The position numbers and the translations under genes are program-made. A stretch of DNA of 64,000 nt, taken from Thiomicrospira sp. (GTDB lineage: Bacteria; Pseudomonadota; Gammaproteobacteria; Thiomicrospirales; Thiomicrospiraceae). Location of the stretch: NCBI GenBank assembly GCA_030826915.1, contig JAUUDE010000010.1:1-64000 (forward strand). The letters are read 5' to 3'. The notes below the pieces were generated by a model. It searched no databases, was not told the DNA's origin, and was given only the letters and a program-made list of their open reading frames with translations. This document shows positions 21,822 through 32,261 of the stretch, piece after piece. Position 1 is the stretch's first letter; every line of letters starts with the position of its first letter.

Positions 21822-22823
21822 ATGATTGAAACAGATCGCATTATTGGCAGTCAGGAGACTGAAGACGATATCTATACTGTTCCCTCTGTTCGTCCGCAAC
21901 AGATTAGAGAATACATTGGCCAAACAGCGGTGCGAGAGCAGTTGCAGTTGTCTATGGATGCCGCCAAAATGCGTCAAGAATCATTGGATCATGTTCTGCT
22001 TTACGGGCCGCCAGGCCTGGGTAAGACAACTTTATCTAATATTATTGCTCAAGAAATGGGCGTAACTTTACGTCAAACTTCGGGGCCTGTAATAGAAAAA
22101 CCAGGTGATTTGGCAGCCATTTTGACACGACTTGAACCGCATGATGTATTGTTTGTTGATGAAATCCATCGCTTAAGCCCAATTGTTGAAGAAGTCCTAT
22201 ACCCAGCAATGGAGGACTTTCAGATTGATATTGTTATTGGTGAAGGTCCTGCGGCACAAAGCGTTAAAATTGATATTCCACCGTTTACATTGGTGGGTGC
22301 GACCACTCGAGCAGGCCTGCTAACTTCACCGTTGCGTGATCGTTTTGGTTTAGTACAACGTTTAGAATTTTATAGTGATGATGAACTTACGCAGATAGTC
22401 ACACGTTCATCCTCAATTTTAGGTATGGATTCAGAGTTGAGCGGTGCTCAAGAAATTGCTCGGCGTTCAAGAGGTACACCCCGTATTGCCAACCGTTTGT
22501 TAAGACGAGTGCGTGATTATGCTCAAGTAAAAGGTGATGGTGTTATAACGCAGCCTATTGCTGATTTAGCGTTGAACCTACTCGAAGTCGATTCGCTTGG
22601 TTTGGATAAGATGGACAGACGATTTCTGGAAACGTTGATTCATAAGTTTGAAGGCGGGCCTGTTGGTATCGACAGTATGGCTACGGCTTTAGGCGAAGAA
22701 CGCGGTACGATTGAAGATGTGATTGAACCTTTTTTAGTTCAGCAAGGCTTTTTAGTCAGAACGTCAAGAGGGCGTATGGCCACTTCTCATGCTTATCGAC
22801 ACTTAAATTTTGAAGAGTCGTAA
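21822..22823 (+). CDS. ruvB: Holliday junction DNA helicase RuvB
   Basis: [46 protein letters not shown]. Confidence 0.97.
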   Translation: MIETDRIIGSQETEDDIYTVPSVRPQQIREYIGQTAVREQLQLSMDAAKMRQESLDHVLLYGPPGLGKTTLSNIIAQEMGVTLRQTSGPVIEKPGDLAAILTRLEPHDVLFVDEIHRLSPIVEEVLYPAMEDFQIDIVIGEGPAAQSVKIDIPPFTLVGATTRAGLLTSPLRDRFGLVQRLEFYSDDELTQIVTRSSSILGMDSELSGAQEIARRSRGTPRIANRLLRRVRDYAQVKGDGVITQPIADLALNLLEVDSLGLDKMDRRFLETLIHKFEGGPVGIDSMATALGEERGTIEDVIEPFLVQQGFLVRTSRGRMATSHAYRHLNFEES

Positions 22824-22922
22824 TTGTTTAAGGCGATGAAAATTATTTTATAGGCATCAGAAAAATCTTTTTTAATTTAAAATTTACTCGATTAACCATG
22901 AAAATAATGGAAAGAGAACAAA

Positions 22923-23609
22923 ATGAACGATAGTGATTTATTTGAAATTATATTAAGTGCCAGTCTTGTTGTACAAGCTGTTATGCTGATATTGGCATTT
23001 ATGTCTGTCGCTGCTTGGGCAGTCGCTATTGCCAAATCTTATCAAATACGAAAAGCACTACGTGAAGCCAAAAAATTTGAAAAGACATTTTGGGAAACAC
23101 AAGAACTATCAGGCCTGTATTATCAAGTAGAGTCTAATCGTGATTCGGAAACAGGTTTGGCACTTATTTTTGCGGATGGGTTTAAAGAGTTTGTTCGTTT
23201 GAAACAGCAAGGCGTACAAGAAGCTGCAGATCTAATTTCTGGTACACAAAGAACCATGAAAATCGCCTTTTCCAGACAGTCTGACAAATTGGAAAATCAC
23301 CTTTCATTTCTTGCCACAGTAGGATCATCTGCACCTTATATCGGTCTTTTTGGTACTGTTTGGGGGATTATACATGCCTTTCAATCATTAGGCGATGTAC
23401 AACATGCTACCTTAGCCGCAGTTGCTCCAGGTATTTCAGAAGCGTTAATTGCAACTGCGATAGGTCTTTTTGCGGCAATTCCAGCCGTTATTGCTTATAA
23501 CCGTTTATCTAATAAGGTTGACCGTTTATTGAGTGAGTACGAAAACTTTGCAGAAGGTTTTTTAACTATTTTGCAGCGACAAGCTCACAGCGTTGAAAAA
23601 AACAGTTAA
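22923..23609 (+). CDS. tolQ: Tol-Pal system protein TolQ
   Basis: ATVGSSAPYIGLFGTVWGIIHAFQSLG; operon context tolQRAB-pal. Confidence 0.95.
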   Translation: MNDSDLFEIILSASLVVQAVMLILAFMSVAAWAVAIAKSYQIRKALREAKKFEKTFWETQELSGLYYQVESNRDSETGLALIFADGFKEFVRLKQQGVQEAADLISGTQRTMKIAFSRQSDKLENHLSFLATVGSSAPYIGLFGTVWGIIHAFQSLGDVQHATLAAVAPGISEALIATAIGLFAAIPAVIAYNRLSNKVDRLLSEYENFAEGFLTILQRQAHSVEKNS

Positions 23610-23668
23610 AGCAATGATGAGCTAAGTTGTGTTGACAGGTGGATGAAAAAAGCTTTTAGGACATAGAT

Positions 23669-24127
23669 ATGCAGAATGGTTTTCGCAGTAGTAGACAAAA
23701 AAAACGCCTTATGGCCGAAATTAATGTTGTGCCATACATTGATGTCACTTTAGTGTTGCTTATCATCTTTATGGTAACTGCTCCGATTGTGCAGCAAGCG
23801 GTTACTGTCGACCTTCCTCAAACACCAGAAGTATCCTCAAATACTGCAGAAGTGACAGAAGAGAATAAACCTTTTGTTATCACTGTAAATAATCAAGGTT
23901 TGTACAAAACATCTGAGCAGCCAGATATTGTCTTAAGTTCTCGAGACTTAGAGACATTGGTTGCCGAGGTTGTCGCTCGTTCCAAGCTCAATAGTGAAAA
24001 AGCAATTTATATTCAAGGTGATCGTGCTGCTCCTTATGGCAAAGTTGTGCATTTGTTTGTCTTGTTAAAAGCCAATGGCGTAGAGAATGTATCCTTAATG
24101 ACAGAACCTGAATTGGTGAAACAATAA
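23669..24127 (+). CDS. tolR: Tol-Pal system protein TolR
   Basis: MAEINVVPYIDVTLVLLIIFMVTAPIV. Confidence 0.95.
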   Translation: MQNGFRSSRQKKRLMAEINVVPYIDVTLVLLIIFMVTAPIVQQAVTVDLPQTPEVSSNTAEVTEENKPFVITVNNQGLYKTSEQPDIVLSSRDLETLVAEVVARSKLNSEKAIYIQGDRAAPYGKVVHLFVLLKANGVENVSLMTEPELVKQ

Positions 24128-25149
24128 TGATAAAGTTTATAGTTAAACATCCTATTTCCGTCTTTTTAGCGGTTGTTTTACATATTGCTATTTTGGTTGT
24201 TTTTAGTGTGAAATGGACTGAAGATACAGAAGTGCTTAAGCTATCTACTCAAGGTGAAAAAAAACACGAGATTAAACAAATTAAGCAGATTGAGCCAATG
24301 AAAACTTTTACCGTTGATGCAAGTCAGGTACAAGCACAACTCAGCAAGCTTAAAGCGGATCAAGAGGCAAGAAAGTTAGAACAGCAAAGGCTTGCTGCTA
24401 AAACAGATAAAGAACGCCAACGCTTAAAAGAATTACAAAGAAAACAGAAGTTAGAAAAAGCTAAGGCAGACAAGGCAGCTAAAAAAGCCGAAGAACAAAA
24501 ACGCAAAGCAGAAAAAGAACGTAAGAAGACTGAAGAAGCGAAACGCCTTGCTTTGTTAGAAAAGAAAAAGGCAGAAGCTGAACGCAAGAAGGCCGAAAAA
24601 GCCAAACAAGCTGCTTTAGATGCTGAGAAAAAGACAAAACAAGCTAAACAAAAAGCAGCGGAAGCGGAAAAACAGCGTTTGGCAGAAGAGAAAAAGAAAA
24701 AAGCGTTAGAAAAAGAGTTGCAGGATAAAGCTAAAGAGAAAAAGGCGCTTGAAAAGGCTGCCGCTGAAGCTAAGCGTAAAAAAGAACAGCAAGATGCTGC
24801 TGCGGCTTTACAGCGACAATTAGATGAAGAAGCGGCTGAGCAAAGAGAGGCTCAAAAACGTAAACAGTTACTGACATTAAGAGAAACCTATATCTCATCC
24901 ATTGCAGCTAAAGTGAAAGACAATTGGAGAACACCAGCACGTATTTCACCTGATGCACAGTGTGATTTAAAAATTACTCAATCTCCTGGTGGAAATATTA
25001 CCAGTGTTAAGGTTTTAAACTGTAATAAAGAGGCAACTGAACAGTTTAAAAAAGATGCTGAAAAGGCTGTTTACAGAGCTGAGCCTTTGCCTGCACCTCC
25101 AGTCAAAGAACTGTTTGAACGTGACATAACATTTAAATTTAAACCTTAA
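24127..25149 (+). CDS. tolA: TolA-like protein with Lys/Ala/Glu-rich coiled-coil domain
   Basis: N-terminal TM, long KA/E-rich helix, C-terminal TolA-like domain (VKDNWRTPARISPDAQCDLKITQSPGGNITSVKVLNC). Confidence 0.93.
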   Translation: MIKFIVKHPISVFLAVVLHIAILVVFSVKWTEDTEVLKLSTQGEKKHEIKQIKQIEPMKTFTVDASQVQAQLSKLKADQEARKLEQQRLAAKTDKERQRLKELQRKQKLEKAKADKAAKKAEEQKRKAEKERKKTEEAKRLALLEKKKAEAERKKAEKAKQAALDAEKKTKQAKQKAAEAEKQRLAEEKKKKALEKELQDKAKEKKALEKAAAEAKRKKEQQDAAAALQRQLDEEAAEQREAQKRKQLLTLRETYISSIAAKVKDNWRTPARISPDAQCDLKITQSPGGNITSVKVLNCNKEATEQFKKDAEKAVYRAEPLPAPPVKELFERDITFKFKP

Positions 25150-25237
25150 ATATTTATTAAGATGCTTTAATAACGTGACTGAGGCCTGCATTTTTATATA
25201 GAGAGTGTGGCTACAAATTTATTCAAAATAGATATCG

Positions 25238-26605
25238 GTGATTCCATTGAATTTACAATCAAGATTAATTAATAAAATTCAACCAGCTTTATTTAGTTTG
25301 CTATTGCTGTTTTCTCTGCCTGCCTGGTCCGAGTTAACCATTGAAATTAATGAAGGGTATGAAAATGCATTACCTATTGCGATTGTGCCTTTTGGCTATG
25401 AAGAACAATTAAAAACCGGAGAGGAAAACAGTTCAGCTAAAGGTAAAGTTGTAAAAGCACCTGTTGATTTAGCGGCTATTATTAGTGCTGATCTTCGTAG
25501 AAGCGGACATTTTAGACCAATATCTGCGGATTCTATGCCGGCATACCCAACTGATATTGAAGGTATTGATTTTATAGATTGGCGCGTGCTTGATATAGAT
25601 AATATGTTGATAGGGAAAGTGGTTGATGAAGGCAATGGCCTTTACCAAATTGATATGCGTTTTATGGATGTTTTACGCAAAAACCAGGTTATGGGTAAAC
25701 GTTGGGTTCATATTCCAAAAGACAAGTTAAGACAAATTGCACATCAAATCAGCGATTTAATTTATGAAGAGTTAACTGGAATAAGAGGCGCTTTTAATAC
25801 TCAGATTGCTTATGTGACTCTACGTAAAGTTTCTGGTAAGCGTTTATACACTTTAGAAATTGCAGATTCTGATGGTTTCAATCCGCAGCCAATCTTGAAG
25901 TCGAGAATGCCAATTATGTCTCCAAGCTGGTCGCCAGACGGTTCTAAATTAGCTTACGTTTCTTTTGAAAGTGGTCGTTCTAATGTTGTTGTGCAAAGTT
26001 TAGACGGTAAATATCGCAAGGTTATTGCTAACTTTAAAGGCATTAACGGTGCTCCTGCTTGGTCGCCAGATGGCAAAAAAATGGCATTAACGCTTTCTAA
26101 AGCAGGAAGTGCTGATATTTATATTATGGATTTACAAACTAAAAAATTACGTAGACTAACTAGAAACTGGTCTATTGAAACGGAAGCCACCTGGGCTGCA
26201 AATGGCCAATCACTTTTCTTTAACTCAGATCGTAGGGGGCAACCACAGGTATTTCAGGTATTTTTAGACACGGGTGAAATTCGTCGTGTTACGTTTGAAG
26301 GTAAGTACAATGGTAATCCAGAAATTTCTCCAGATGGTCGCTATTTGGCTGTAGTACATGGGCAGGGTGGTTTTCATATTGGCCTACAAGATTTATACAC
26401 CAATGAATTTACTGTTTTGACGGATACGTTTTTAGATGAGTCACCAACATTTTCACCCAACGGTGAGATGATTCTTTATGCTATGAATAAGAATGGCAAG
26501 GGTGTGTTAGCTGTTGTTGCAATTGACGGTAAAGCATCACAAACATTAAAGGTTAAAAACGGTGAAGTACGTGAGCCTGCTTGGGGCCCATACTTAAATA
26601 AATAA
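25238..26605 (+). CDS. tolB: Tol-Pal system beta propeller protein TolB
   Basis: MSPSWSPDGSKLAYVSFESGRSNVVVQ, WSPDGKKMALTLSKAGSADIYIMDL. Confidence 0.95.
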   Translation: MIPLNLQSRLINKIQPALFSLLLLFSLPAWSELTIEINEGYENALPIAIVPFGYEEQLKTGEENSSAKGKVVKAPVDLAAIISADLRRSGHFRPISADSMPAYPTDIEGIDFIDWRVLDIDNMLIGKVVDEGNGLYQIDMRFMDVLRKNQVMGKRWVHIPKDKLRQIAHQISDLIYEELTGIRGAFNTQIAYVTLRKVSGKRLYTLEIADSDGFNPQPILKSRMPIMSPSWSPDGSKLAYVSFESGRSNVVVQSLDGKYRKVIANFKGINGAPAWSPDGKKMALTLSKAGSADIYIMDLQTKKLRRLTRNWSIETEATWAANGQSLFFNSDRRGQPQVFQVFLDTGEIRRVTFEGKYNGNPEISPDGRYLAVVHGQGGFHIGLQDLYTNEFTVLTDTFLDESPTFSPNGEMILYAMNKNGKGVLAVVAIDGKASQTLKVKNGEVREPAWGPYLNK

Positions 26606-26632
26606 CAGATTGAATGGCAAGAGGCTTGATAA

Positions 26633-27211
26633 ATGAACACATTACATAAAGTATTTTCAATTGCAGCAATTTCCTTGCTGACAGCATGTAGTTCCACTCC
26701 AGATAGAGGTGTTAATAACGGTTCAAACGATCCTGATGTAACAACGGATACAGCCCCTGGTGTTGGTGATAAAAATGAATCTGGTGTAGAAATTATTGCG
26801 GCAAATGGTAATCAAGTTGAAGGTAAGGACTTAACAAATGGTCAATCATTAGATGATATGAAAATGGTTGATGTAGACAATATCTATCCACCGATTATTT
26901 ACTTTGGTTATGACCAGTATGATTTAGATGATGAAGGGACAGACGTTGTTCGATACCATGCAAATATTTTGTTAGAAAATTCCAATAAAACAGTCATTTT
27001 AAATGGGCATACTGATGAACGTGGTACACCAGAGTATAACTTAGCATTAGGTGAAAGACGTGCACAATCGGTTGCTCAAGCCATGATGTTATTTGGTGTT
27101 GATGAGAAACGAATAGAAATCATTAGTTTTGGTGAAGAACAGCCTGTAGATGCTCAAAGTAATGAATCTGCTTGGCAAAAAAATCGTCGTGTAGAAATTG
27201 TTATTAAATAA
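26633..27211 (+). CDS. pal: Peptidoglycan-associated lipoprotein Pal
   Basis: Lipobox LLTACSS; IYFGYDQYDLDDEG ... LNGHTDERGTPEYNLALGERRAQSV. Confidence 0.95.
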   Translation: MNTLHKVFSIAAISLLTACSSTPDRGVNNGSNDPDVTTDTAPGVGDKNESGVEIIAANGNQVEGKDLTNGQSLDDMKMVDVDNIYPPIIYFGYDQYDLDDEGTDVVRYHANILLENSNKTVILNGHTDERGTPEYNLALGERRAQSVAQAMMLFGVDEKRIEIISFGEEQPVDAQSNESAWQKNRRVEIVIK

Positions 27212-27220
27212 GGAAATAGA

Positions 27221-28198
27221 ATGCAAAAACCTTTCTTAATTGCTGCTGTTTCAGCTCTTTCGCTAAGTATTGCATTACCGGCCAATGCAGTGCAGGGTGC
27301 AACGATTGATCAACGAGTAAAGCGTTTAGAGCGTATGCTTGAGAATCCTGTTTTATTGCAGTTAAGTCGTCGTTTAGGTGAGCAGCAACGAGACATTCAG
27401 ACTCTTCAAGATGAAAATGATCGATTAAAGCGTGAATTACGTAAACTTAAAGCATTAATGGATAAACGTTACAAAGAGAGTGATCAGCGTTTAAGTCTAT
27501 TAGAAAAAGGTGGTGTTACAAGGAACACTTCTATTGATAAGCAACAGATGCAGTCTATCCCCAAGCTTAATGAAAAATCTCCTAGTTTGGATACGATGCC
27601 AGCTTCTGAAGACAATGCAGTAAAACAAGAAACGTTGAATAAAACAGAAAACACGAAGCTTGTCAGTGATAGTGGTGATTTAAAGCAGACAGCTAATGAT
27701 AAAGTTACCTCTGCAGAAAAAACTGAAGTTAAAGAAACAAAATTAGTTTTAGAACCAAAGCAGAGTAGTGTTTCAACCAAAGTTGTAAATAAAGGGGTAA
27801 AAGTTATAAAAACACACCCAGCAACAGAGGCTGAAAAAGAAGCTTATAAAGCGGCATTTTCTTTGATGCGCGCTTCTAAATATGAGGCATCAATTGAGGC
27901 ATTTCAAGATTTTTTAATCAAGTATCCCAACAGTGATTTAGCCAGTAATGCGGCTTATTGGAGTGGTGAAGGTTATTTGATTAAAGATAATAATCAATTA
28001 GCATTGGACTCATTTATGGTTGTGATTCAACAGTATCCAGATTCTTCAAAAGTACCTGATGCAAAATTACGTGCCGGTGATAGTTATGACAACTTAGGAA
28101 AGACTATAGAAGCTCAAAAGTTGTATCAGGAATTAATAGATACAAGACCAAATAGTCGAGCAGCTAAAAATGCTAAAAAGCGTTTAGAGAGACTGTAA
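27221..28198 (+). CDS. cpoB: Tol-Pal system coordinator CpoB/YbgF
   Basis: N-terminal coiled coil and C-terminal TPR ([30 protein letters not shown]); operon context. Confidence 0.9.
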   Translation: MQKPFLIAAVSALSLSIALPANAVQGATIDQRVKRLERMLENPVLLQLSRRLGEQQRDIQTLQDENDRLKRELRKLKALMDKRYKESDQRLSLLEKGGVTRNTSIDKQQMQSIPKLNEKSPSLDTMPASEDNAVKQETLNKTENTKLVSDSGDLKQTANDKVTSAEKTEVKETKLVLEPKQSSVSTKVVNKGVKVIKTHPATEAEKEAYKAAFSLMRASKYEASIEAFQDFLIKYPNSDLASNAAYWSGEGYLIKDNNQLALDSFMVVIQQYPDSSKVPDAKLRAGDSYDNLGKTIEAQKLYQELIDTRPNSRAAKNAKKRLERL

Positions 28199-28926
28199 TG
28201 GCCTTGAACAAAAAAACTCATGTAACAACAGAGCAATTGAGTGGAACTACCCCTAAAGCGGTCATACTTTTATCTGGCGGTTTGGATTCGGCAACTGTCT
28301 TGGCGATTGCTAAAGCACAAGGCTATGAGTGTCATACTATGAGCTTTAATTACGGGCAAAGACATAGTGCAGAGCTAGATGCGGCAGAAAAGTTAGCAAA
28401 AAGCCTTGGCGCTAAAACGCATAGAGTTATGAATATTGATATGCGAGCTATAGGTGGTTCGGCATTAACGGACAATACCATTGATGTTCCTGTATCAGGT
28501 GTTGAAGAAGGTGATATTCCAATTACTTATGTACCAGCACGAAACACTGTATTTCTTTCTTATGCTTTAGGGTTAGCTGAAGTGCTTAAAGCAGATAATG
28601 TATTTATTGGCGTGAATGCAGTTGATTATTCTGGTTACCCAGACTGTCGTCCTGAATATATAGCAGCGTATGAAGCGATGGCAAACCTGGCAACTAAGGC
28701 AGGTGTTGAAGGCCATAAAATGCATATTCAAACTCCATTGATTGACTTAAGTAAAGCTGAAATTATTCAACATGGTATGAAAAACGGGGTGGATTATAGT
28801 CTTACCGTGTCTTGTTACCAAGCTGATGATAAAGGACGTGCTTGCGGACTATGTGATTCATGTCGTTTAAGAAAGCAAGGGTTTAGTGATGCAGGTGTTT
28901 CAGACCCTACGGTTTATCAACCATAA
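28198..28926 (+). CDS. queC: 7-cyano-7-deazaguanine synthase QueC
   Basis: [50 protein letters not shown]. Confidence 0.97.
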   Translation: MALNKKTHVTTEQLSGTTPKAVILLSGGLDSATVLAIAKAQGYECHTMSFNYGQRHSAELDAAEKLAKSLGAKTHRVMNIDMRAIGGSALTDNTIDVPVSGVEEGDIPITYVPARNTVFLSYALGLAEVLKADNVFIGVNAVDYSGYPDCRPEYIAAYEAMANLATKAGVEGHKMHIQTPLIDLSKAEIIQHGMKNGVDYSLTVSCYQADDKGRACGLCDSCRLRKQGFSDAGVSDPTVYQP

Positions 28927-29062
28927 TAGTAAAGCCCGCTTTCGTGAGAGGGTTAATAATTTAAAAAGCGATAACTCTGTCTGCATTTTTATTTTGTATT
29001 CTACATCTGTAAACAGCTTATAAAAAACTTTAAAATTTTTACTAAATATTTGCCGAAATGAC

Positions 29063-29090
29063 TTGCACACTTTCTGCAGACTTGTATAAT
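29063..29090 (+). promoter_or_regulatory. Sigma70-type promoter for tRNA-Lys
   Basis: TTGCAC-16 bp-TATAAT with GC-rich discriminator (ACGCCCC), just upstream of the tRNA. Confidence 0.75.
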
Positions 29091-29106
29091 ACGCCCCATT
29101 CCAAAC

Positions 29107-29182
29107 GGGTCGTTAGCTCAGTTGGTAGAGCAGTTGGCTTTTAACCAATTGGTCGAGCGTTCGAATCGCTCACGACCCACCA
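29107..29182 (+). tRNA. tRNA-Lys(TTT), CCA encoded
   Basis: GGGTCGTTAGCTCAGTTGGTAGAGCAGTTGGCTTTTAACCAATTGGTCGAGCGTTCGAATCGCTCACGACCCACCA; cloverleaf arms pair, anticodon TTT. Confidence 0.97.
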
Positions 29183-29352
29183 TATTTTTAAACCCTGTGT
29201 TTCTTTTGAAACATGGGGTTTTTTATTGCCTAGTCTTTTTGAACTACAATAGTAGTTCGCTATTGACATAAATAAAGGTGAGTTAGCCGATATTTAGTTC
29301 TTTTAGATTGAGCCTAGATTCTACCAGGCCTGGTTGTTTTCATTTCGGATGT

Positions 29353-30120
29353 TTACAGATGTGTTTTGGCAATGTTTCTTAAGGTGCTTACTTTTAAGCC
29401 AGCTTTGTCGGCAATGCTAATTCCACGCTTTAAACGAGCCGGGGCAGAGCGTCCCATACAGCCATGTTCTAGATCTCCATTAATCGCTTCTAATAAACCC
29501 TCCATTAATTGGCTTCGGTCATTTTGTGAGCCTGTTAGCCAGTCTTGAATATCTAAAACATCATTGGCAACTTTATTCATGACGTCGGTATGTTGATTTG
29601 CTAGGGCTTCAACGTTGCCACCGACTTCTAAGCCAGCAACATTTGTGGTTAAAATGTATAGGTTTTTGCGAACTAGCTCATAGGTTAACTGGTCTTCTGA
29701 ATCCAAAATAAAGCTCGGTAGATCAATTTGTGATAACGCATCAAAAATTAGCTTAGCGTTTGCACCAAAAATTGGCGATGGTAAAACCACTTTACTGTCC
29801 ATGCCTTTTTTCTTTTCAAACCACACAGAGATAACAGTCGGGTTTTCAATTTCGGCAGCTAACCAGTCTCTAGGCAGTAATTCATTTTGTATAAGGATTA
29901 CCTTGTTTTTCCATTCTTGTGGCAGATTAGCTAGGGTTTCAGCAATATCGGCTTCACCTACTGCAATTAAAACAGCTACAGGATTAGGTATGGCATTTGC
30001 AATCACAGTTTTATCCATGTCTCTTGTTATGCCTTGTACAGGGTAGCCAAGTCGTAAAAATCCACGTGCAAAAACACTTCCTAGTTCACCTAGTCCTATA
30101 ACGATAATTGGGTCTTTCAT
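29353..30120 (-). CDS. NAD(P)-binding Rossmann-fold protein (ketopantoate reductase/6PGDH-like)
   Basis: MKDPIIVIGLGELGSVFARGFLRLGYPVQGITRD Rossmann motif. Confidence 0.6.
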   Translation of the reverse strand: MKDPIIVIGLGELGSVFARGFLRLGYPVQGITRDMDKTVIANAIPNPVAVLIAVGEADIAETLANLPQEWKNKVILIQNELLPRDWLAAEIENPTVISVWFEKKKGMDSKVVLPSPIFGANAKLIFDALSQIDLPSFILDSEDQLTYELVRKNLYILTTNVAGLEVGGNVEALANQHTDVMNKVANDVLDIQDWLTGSQNDRSQLMEGLLEAINGDLEHGCMGRSAPARLKRGISIADKAGLKVSTLRNIAKTHL

Positions 30121-30262
30121 TGTATAACCTCGAAATGATTTTTAAGTTTTAAACAAACATATTTTGTTTGTGCATTAATGCACCAAAATGGCGTAACTTG
30201 TTAACAGCTATGTCGTTTTGAGTGTAGAATAGATAATCAATTAATTAACAGGAATAGTATCA

Positions 30263-30526
30263 ATGAATGAGCAAAAAGCAAAATTTACTTGGCATTACTA
30301 CATCATGGCATTTGGAGCATTACTGGCTATGTTAGCCGCGACCTTAGGAACAATCGGTGGTATTGTGTCTGGCCTAGCAATTGCTGTATTAAGTCATCCT
30401 AAAATTCAATTTCAAGGTTTGACACGATTTGTGTTTTATATTTTATTTATGATTTTGTATGTTTTCGCATTTCCTGATCCAGACGTGGTACGTGAAATGA
30501 TGGCCCACGGTACAGCAGTAGAGTAG
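30263..30526 (+). CDS. Small membrane protein, hypothetical
   Basis: 87 aa with two or three hydrophobic segments, immediately upstream of a DtxR-type regulator. Confidence 0.6.
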   Translation: MNEQKAKFTWHYYIMAFGALLAMLAATLGTIGGIVSGLAIAVLSHPKIQFQGLTRFVFYILFMILYVFAFPDPDVVREMMAHGTAVE

Positions 30527-30530
30527 TTAG

Positions 30531-31193
30531 ATGTCATCTAAAGCATTAGAAGATTATTTAAAGATTATTTATAAATTAGAAGATGGAGGATCGGCTGATA
30601 AAGGAGTCCAGACTTCTGTTATTGCTGAGCGTCTAGCTATATCACAGGCATCTGTCTCTAATATGATTAAAAAATTAGCCGATCAAGGTTATGTATCTTA
30701 TGCACGTTATTATGGCGTGAGCTTAAATGATTCAGGAAGAAAAATAGCACTCAATATGATTCGTAAGCATCGTATTTTGGAACAGTATCTTGTTGAAAGA
30801 TTGAATTATTCTTGGGATGAAGTGGATGAAGAAGCAGAAGTCTTAGAACACGCTATATCCGATAAACTCGCTAATCGAATGTGGGATGACTTAGGCCAGC
30901 CTACCCATGATCCACACGGCGCCCCCATACCCAGTATTGATGGAGAGCTGGTTAAACAAGATTTAACGCCATTAATTGGTGTACCTCTGAATCACCGTGT
31001 TCAAGTTAAGCGTATTAAAAATCGTAGTCCTGAAGAATTACGTTATCTCGCTAATATTGGTTTAACTACTGGTGTTGAGTTATTAATTAAAAATGTGGCT
31101 CCTCTGAATGGTCCTTTATTGGTAGAAATAAATGGCCAAGATTTACACGCCATTGATTACCGATTAGCAATGGCGCTTTTGGTTACTCTTTAA
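30531..31193 (+). CDS. DtxR/MntR-family metal-dependent transcriptional regulator with FeoA-like C-terminus
   Basis: LEDYLKIIYKLEDGG..TSVIAERLAISQASVSNMIKKLADQGYV. Confidence 0.88.
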   Translation: MSSKALEDYLKIIYKLEDGGSADKGVQTSVIAERLAISQASVSNMIKKLADQGYVSYARYYGVSLNDSGRKIALNMIRKHRILEQYLVERLNYSWDEVDEEAEVLEHAISDKLANRMWDDLGQPTHDPHGAPIPSIDGELVKQDLTPLIGVPLNHRVQVKRIKNRSPEELRYLANIGLTTGVELLIKNVAPLNGPLLVEINGQDLHAIDYRLAMALLVTL

Positions 31194-31205
31194 AAGGACT
31201 TTTAA

Positions 31206-32261
31206 ATGCCTAATACTTTTTTTGCTGAAGTGCTTGAAGGCCTAACTACAGCGGTCATTTGGGTAAACTCTGATGAAAAAATCCGTTTTATGAATGTTGC
31301 CGCGGGAGAAATTTTTCAGGTTGGTCCTAGTAGAATGAGCGGTATTCATTGGCAAACGTTGCTTCCAGGGTTGGTTGAAGAGTTAGATATGACTCTTGAT
31401 AAACGAGTAACCATTCATGAATATACGGTTTCTATACAAGGTCTAGATAAATTGAGAGTGAGTTGTACTATCTCTCCATATGAGCTAGATCAACAGATGG
31501 GTTGGCTTTTTGAAGTTTATAACACAGAGCGTCACCATAGAATTGTAGAAGAGGATGAGCGCTGGCATCAGTTTGAAGCAAGTAATCTTTTAGCCAAAAC
31601 ACTTGCGCATGAAGTTAAGAATCCTTTGGCAGGCATATTAGGCGCAACACAATTGTTACAAAGACGATTTACTGACAATGATAAAGAGAGTGCCTTTTTA
31701 GATATTATTTCTAAAGAGGTAACGCGTTTGAAAAACTTAGTAAATCGGATGTTAGGCCCTCAAAAAACAGCGTCAAAAGAGGCGCACAATATTCATGAAC
31801 TAATTCGGTATGTTCTGCAAATTGTAGAAGGTGAAAAGCCTGAGAATGTGTATATAAAACTCGATTATGATCCGAGTATTCCCGATATTTATATGGACTT
31901 TGAAGCAATGGTGCAAGCACTGTTAAACCTTGTTCAAAATGGTATGCAAGCCATGGAAAAAACAGGTGGCTTTCTCACTATTAAGACAAGAGTAGAACAC
32001 AAGTTTACATTAGGGGCTAAAACCTATCCATTGGTAGCAATGATAAGTGTTAAAGATGAGGGGGAAGGGATTCCTGAATCCGTTTTTGATTCGATTTTTT
32101 ATCCAATGGTAACCAGTAAAAAAGAGGGTACAGGTTTAGGTTTACCGGTAGCCCAAAATGTATTACGTCAGCATGACGGACTGATTGTTGCAGAAAGTGA
32201 GCTTGGCAACACGGTATTTACAGTGTACTTGCCATTAAAACAAAAGGAAGATAAAGCATGA
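31206..32261 (+). CDS. glnL: Nitrogen regulation sensor histidine kinase NtrB
   Basis: PAS + HisKA (LAHEVKNPLAGILGATQLLQR) + HATPase; upstream of ntrC. Confidence 0.92.
   Translation: MPNTFFAEVLEGLTTAVIWVNSDEKIRFMNVAAGEIFQVGPSRMSGIHWQTLLPGLVEELDMTLDKRVTIHEYTVSIQGLDKLRVSCTISPYELDQQMGWLFEVYNTERHHRIVEEDERWHQFEASNLLAKTLAHEVKNPLAGILGATQLLQRRFTDNDKESAFLDIISKEVTRLKNLVNRMLGPQKTASKEAHNIHELIRYVLQIVEGEKPENVYIKLDYDPSIPDIYMDFEAMVQALLNLVQNGMQAMEKTGGFLTIKTRVEHKFTLGAKTYPLVAMISVKDEGEGIPESVFDSIFYPMVTSKKEGTGLGLPVAQNVLRQHDGLIVAESELGNTVFTVYLPLKQKEDKA

Noticed and set aside
24360-24605. Antisense ORF and apparent short repeats inside tolA
   Set aside because: Explained by Lys/Ala/Glu-rich coiled-coil coding bias of TolA, not by a true DNA repeat.
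25181-25190. GAGGCCTG near tolB upstream region (also TAGGCCTG at ~6180 and AAGGCCTG at ~60459)
   Set aside because: One-mismatch variants of the CAGGCCTG octamer; excluded from the exact count.
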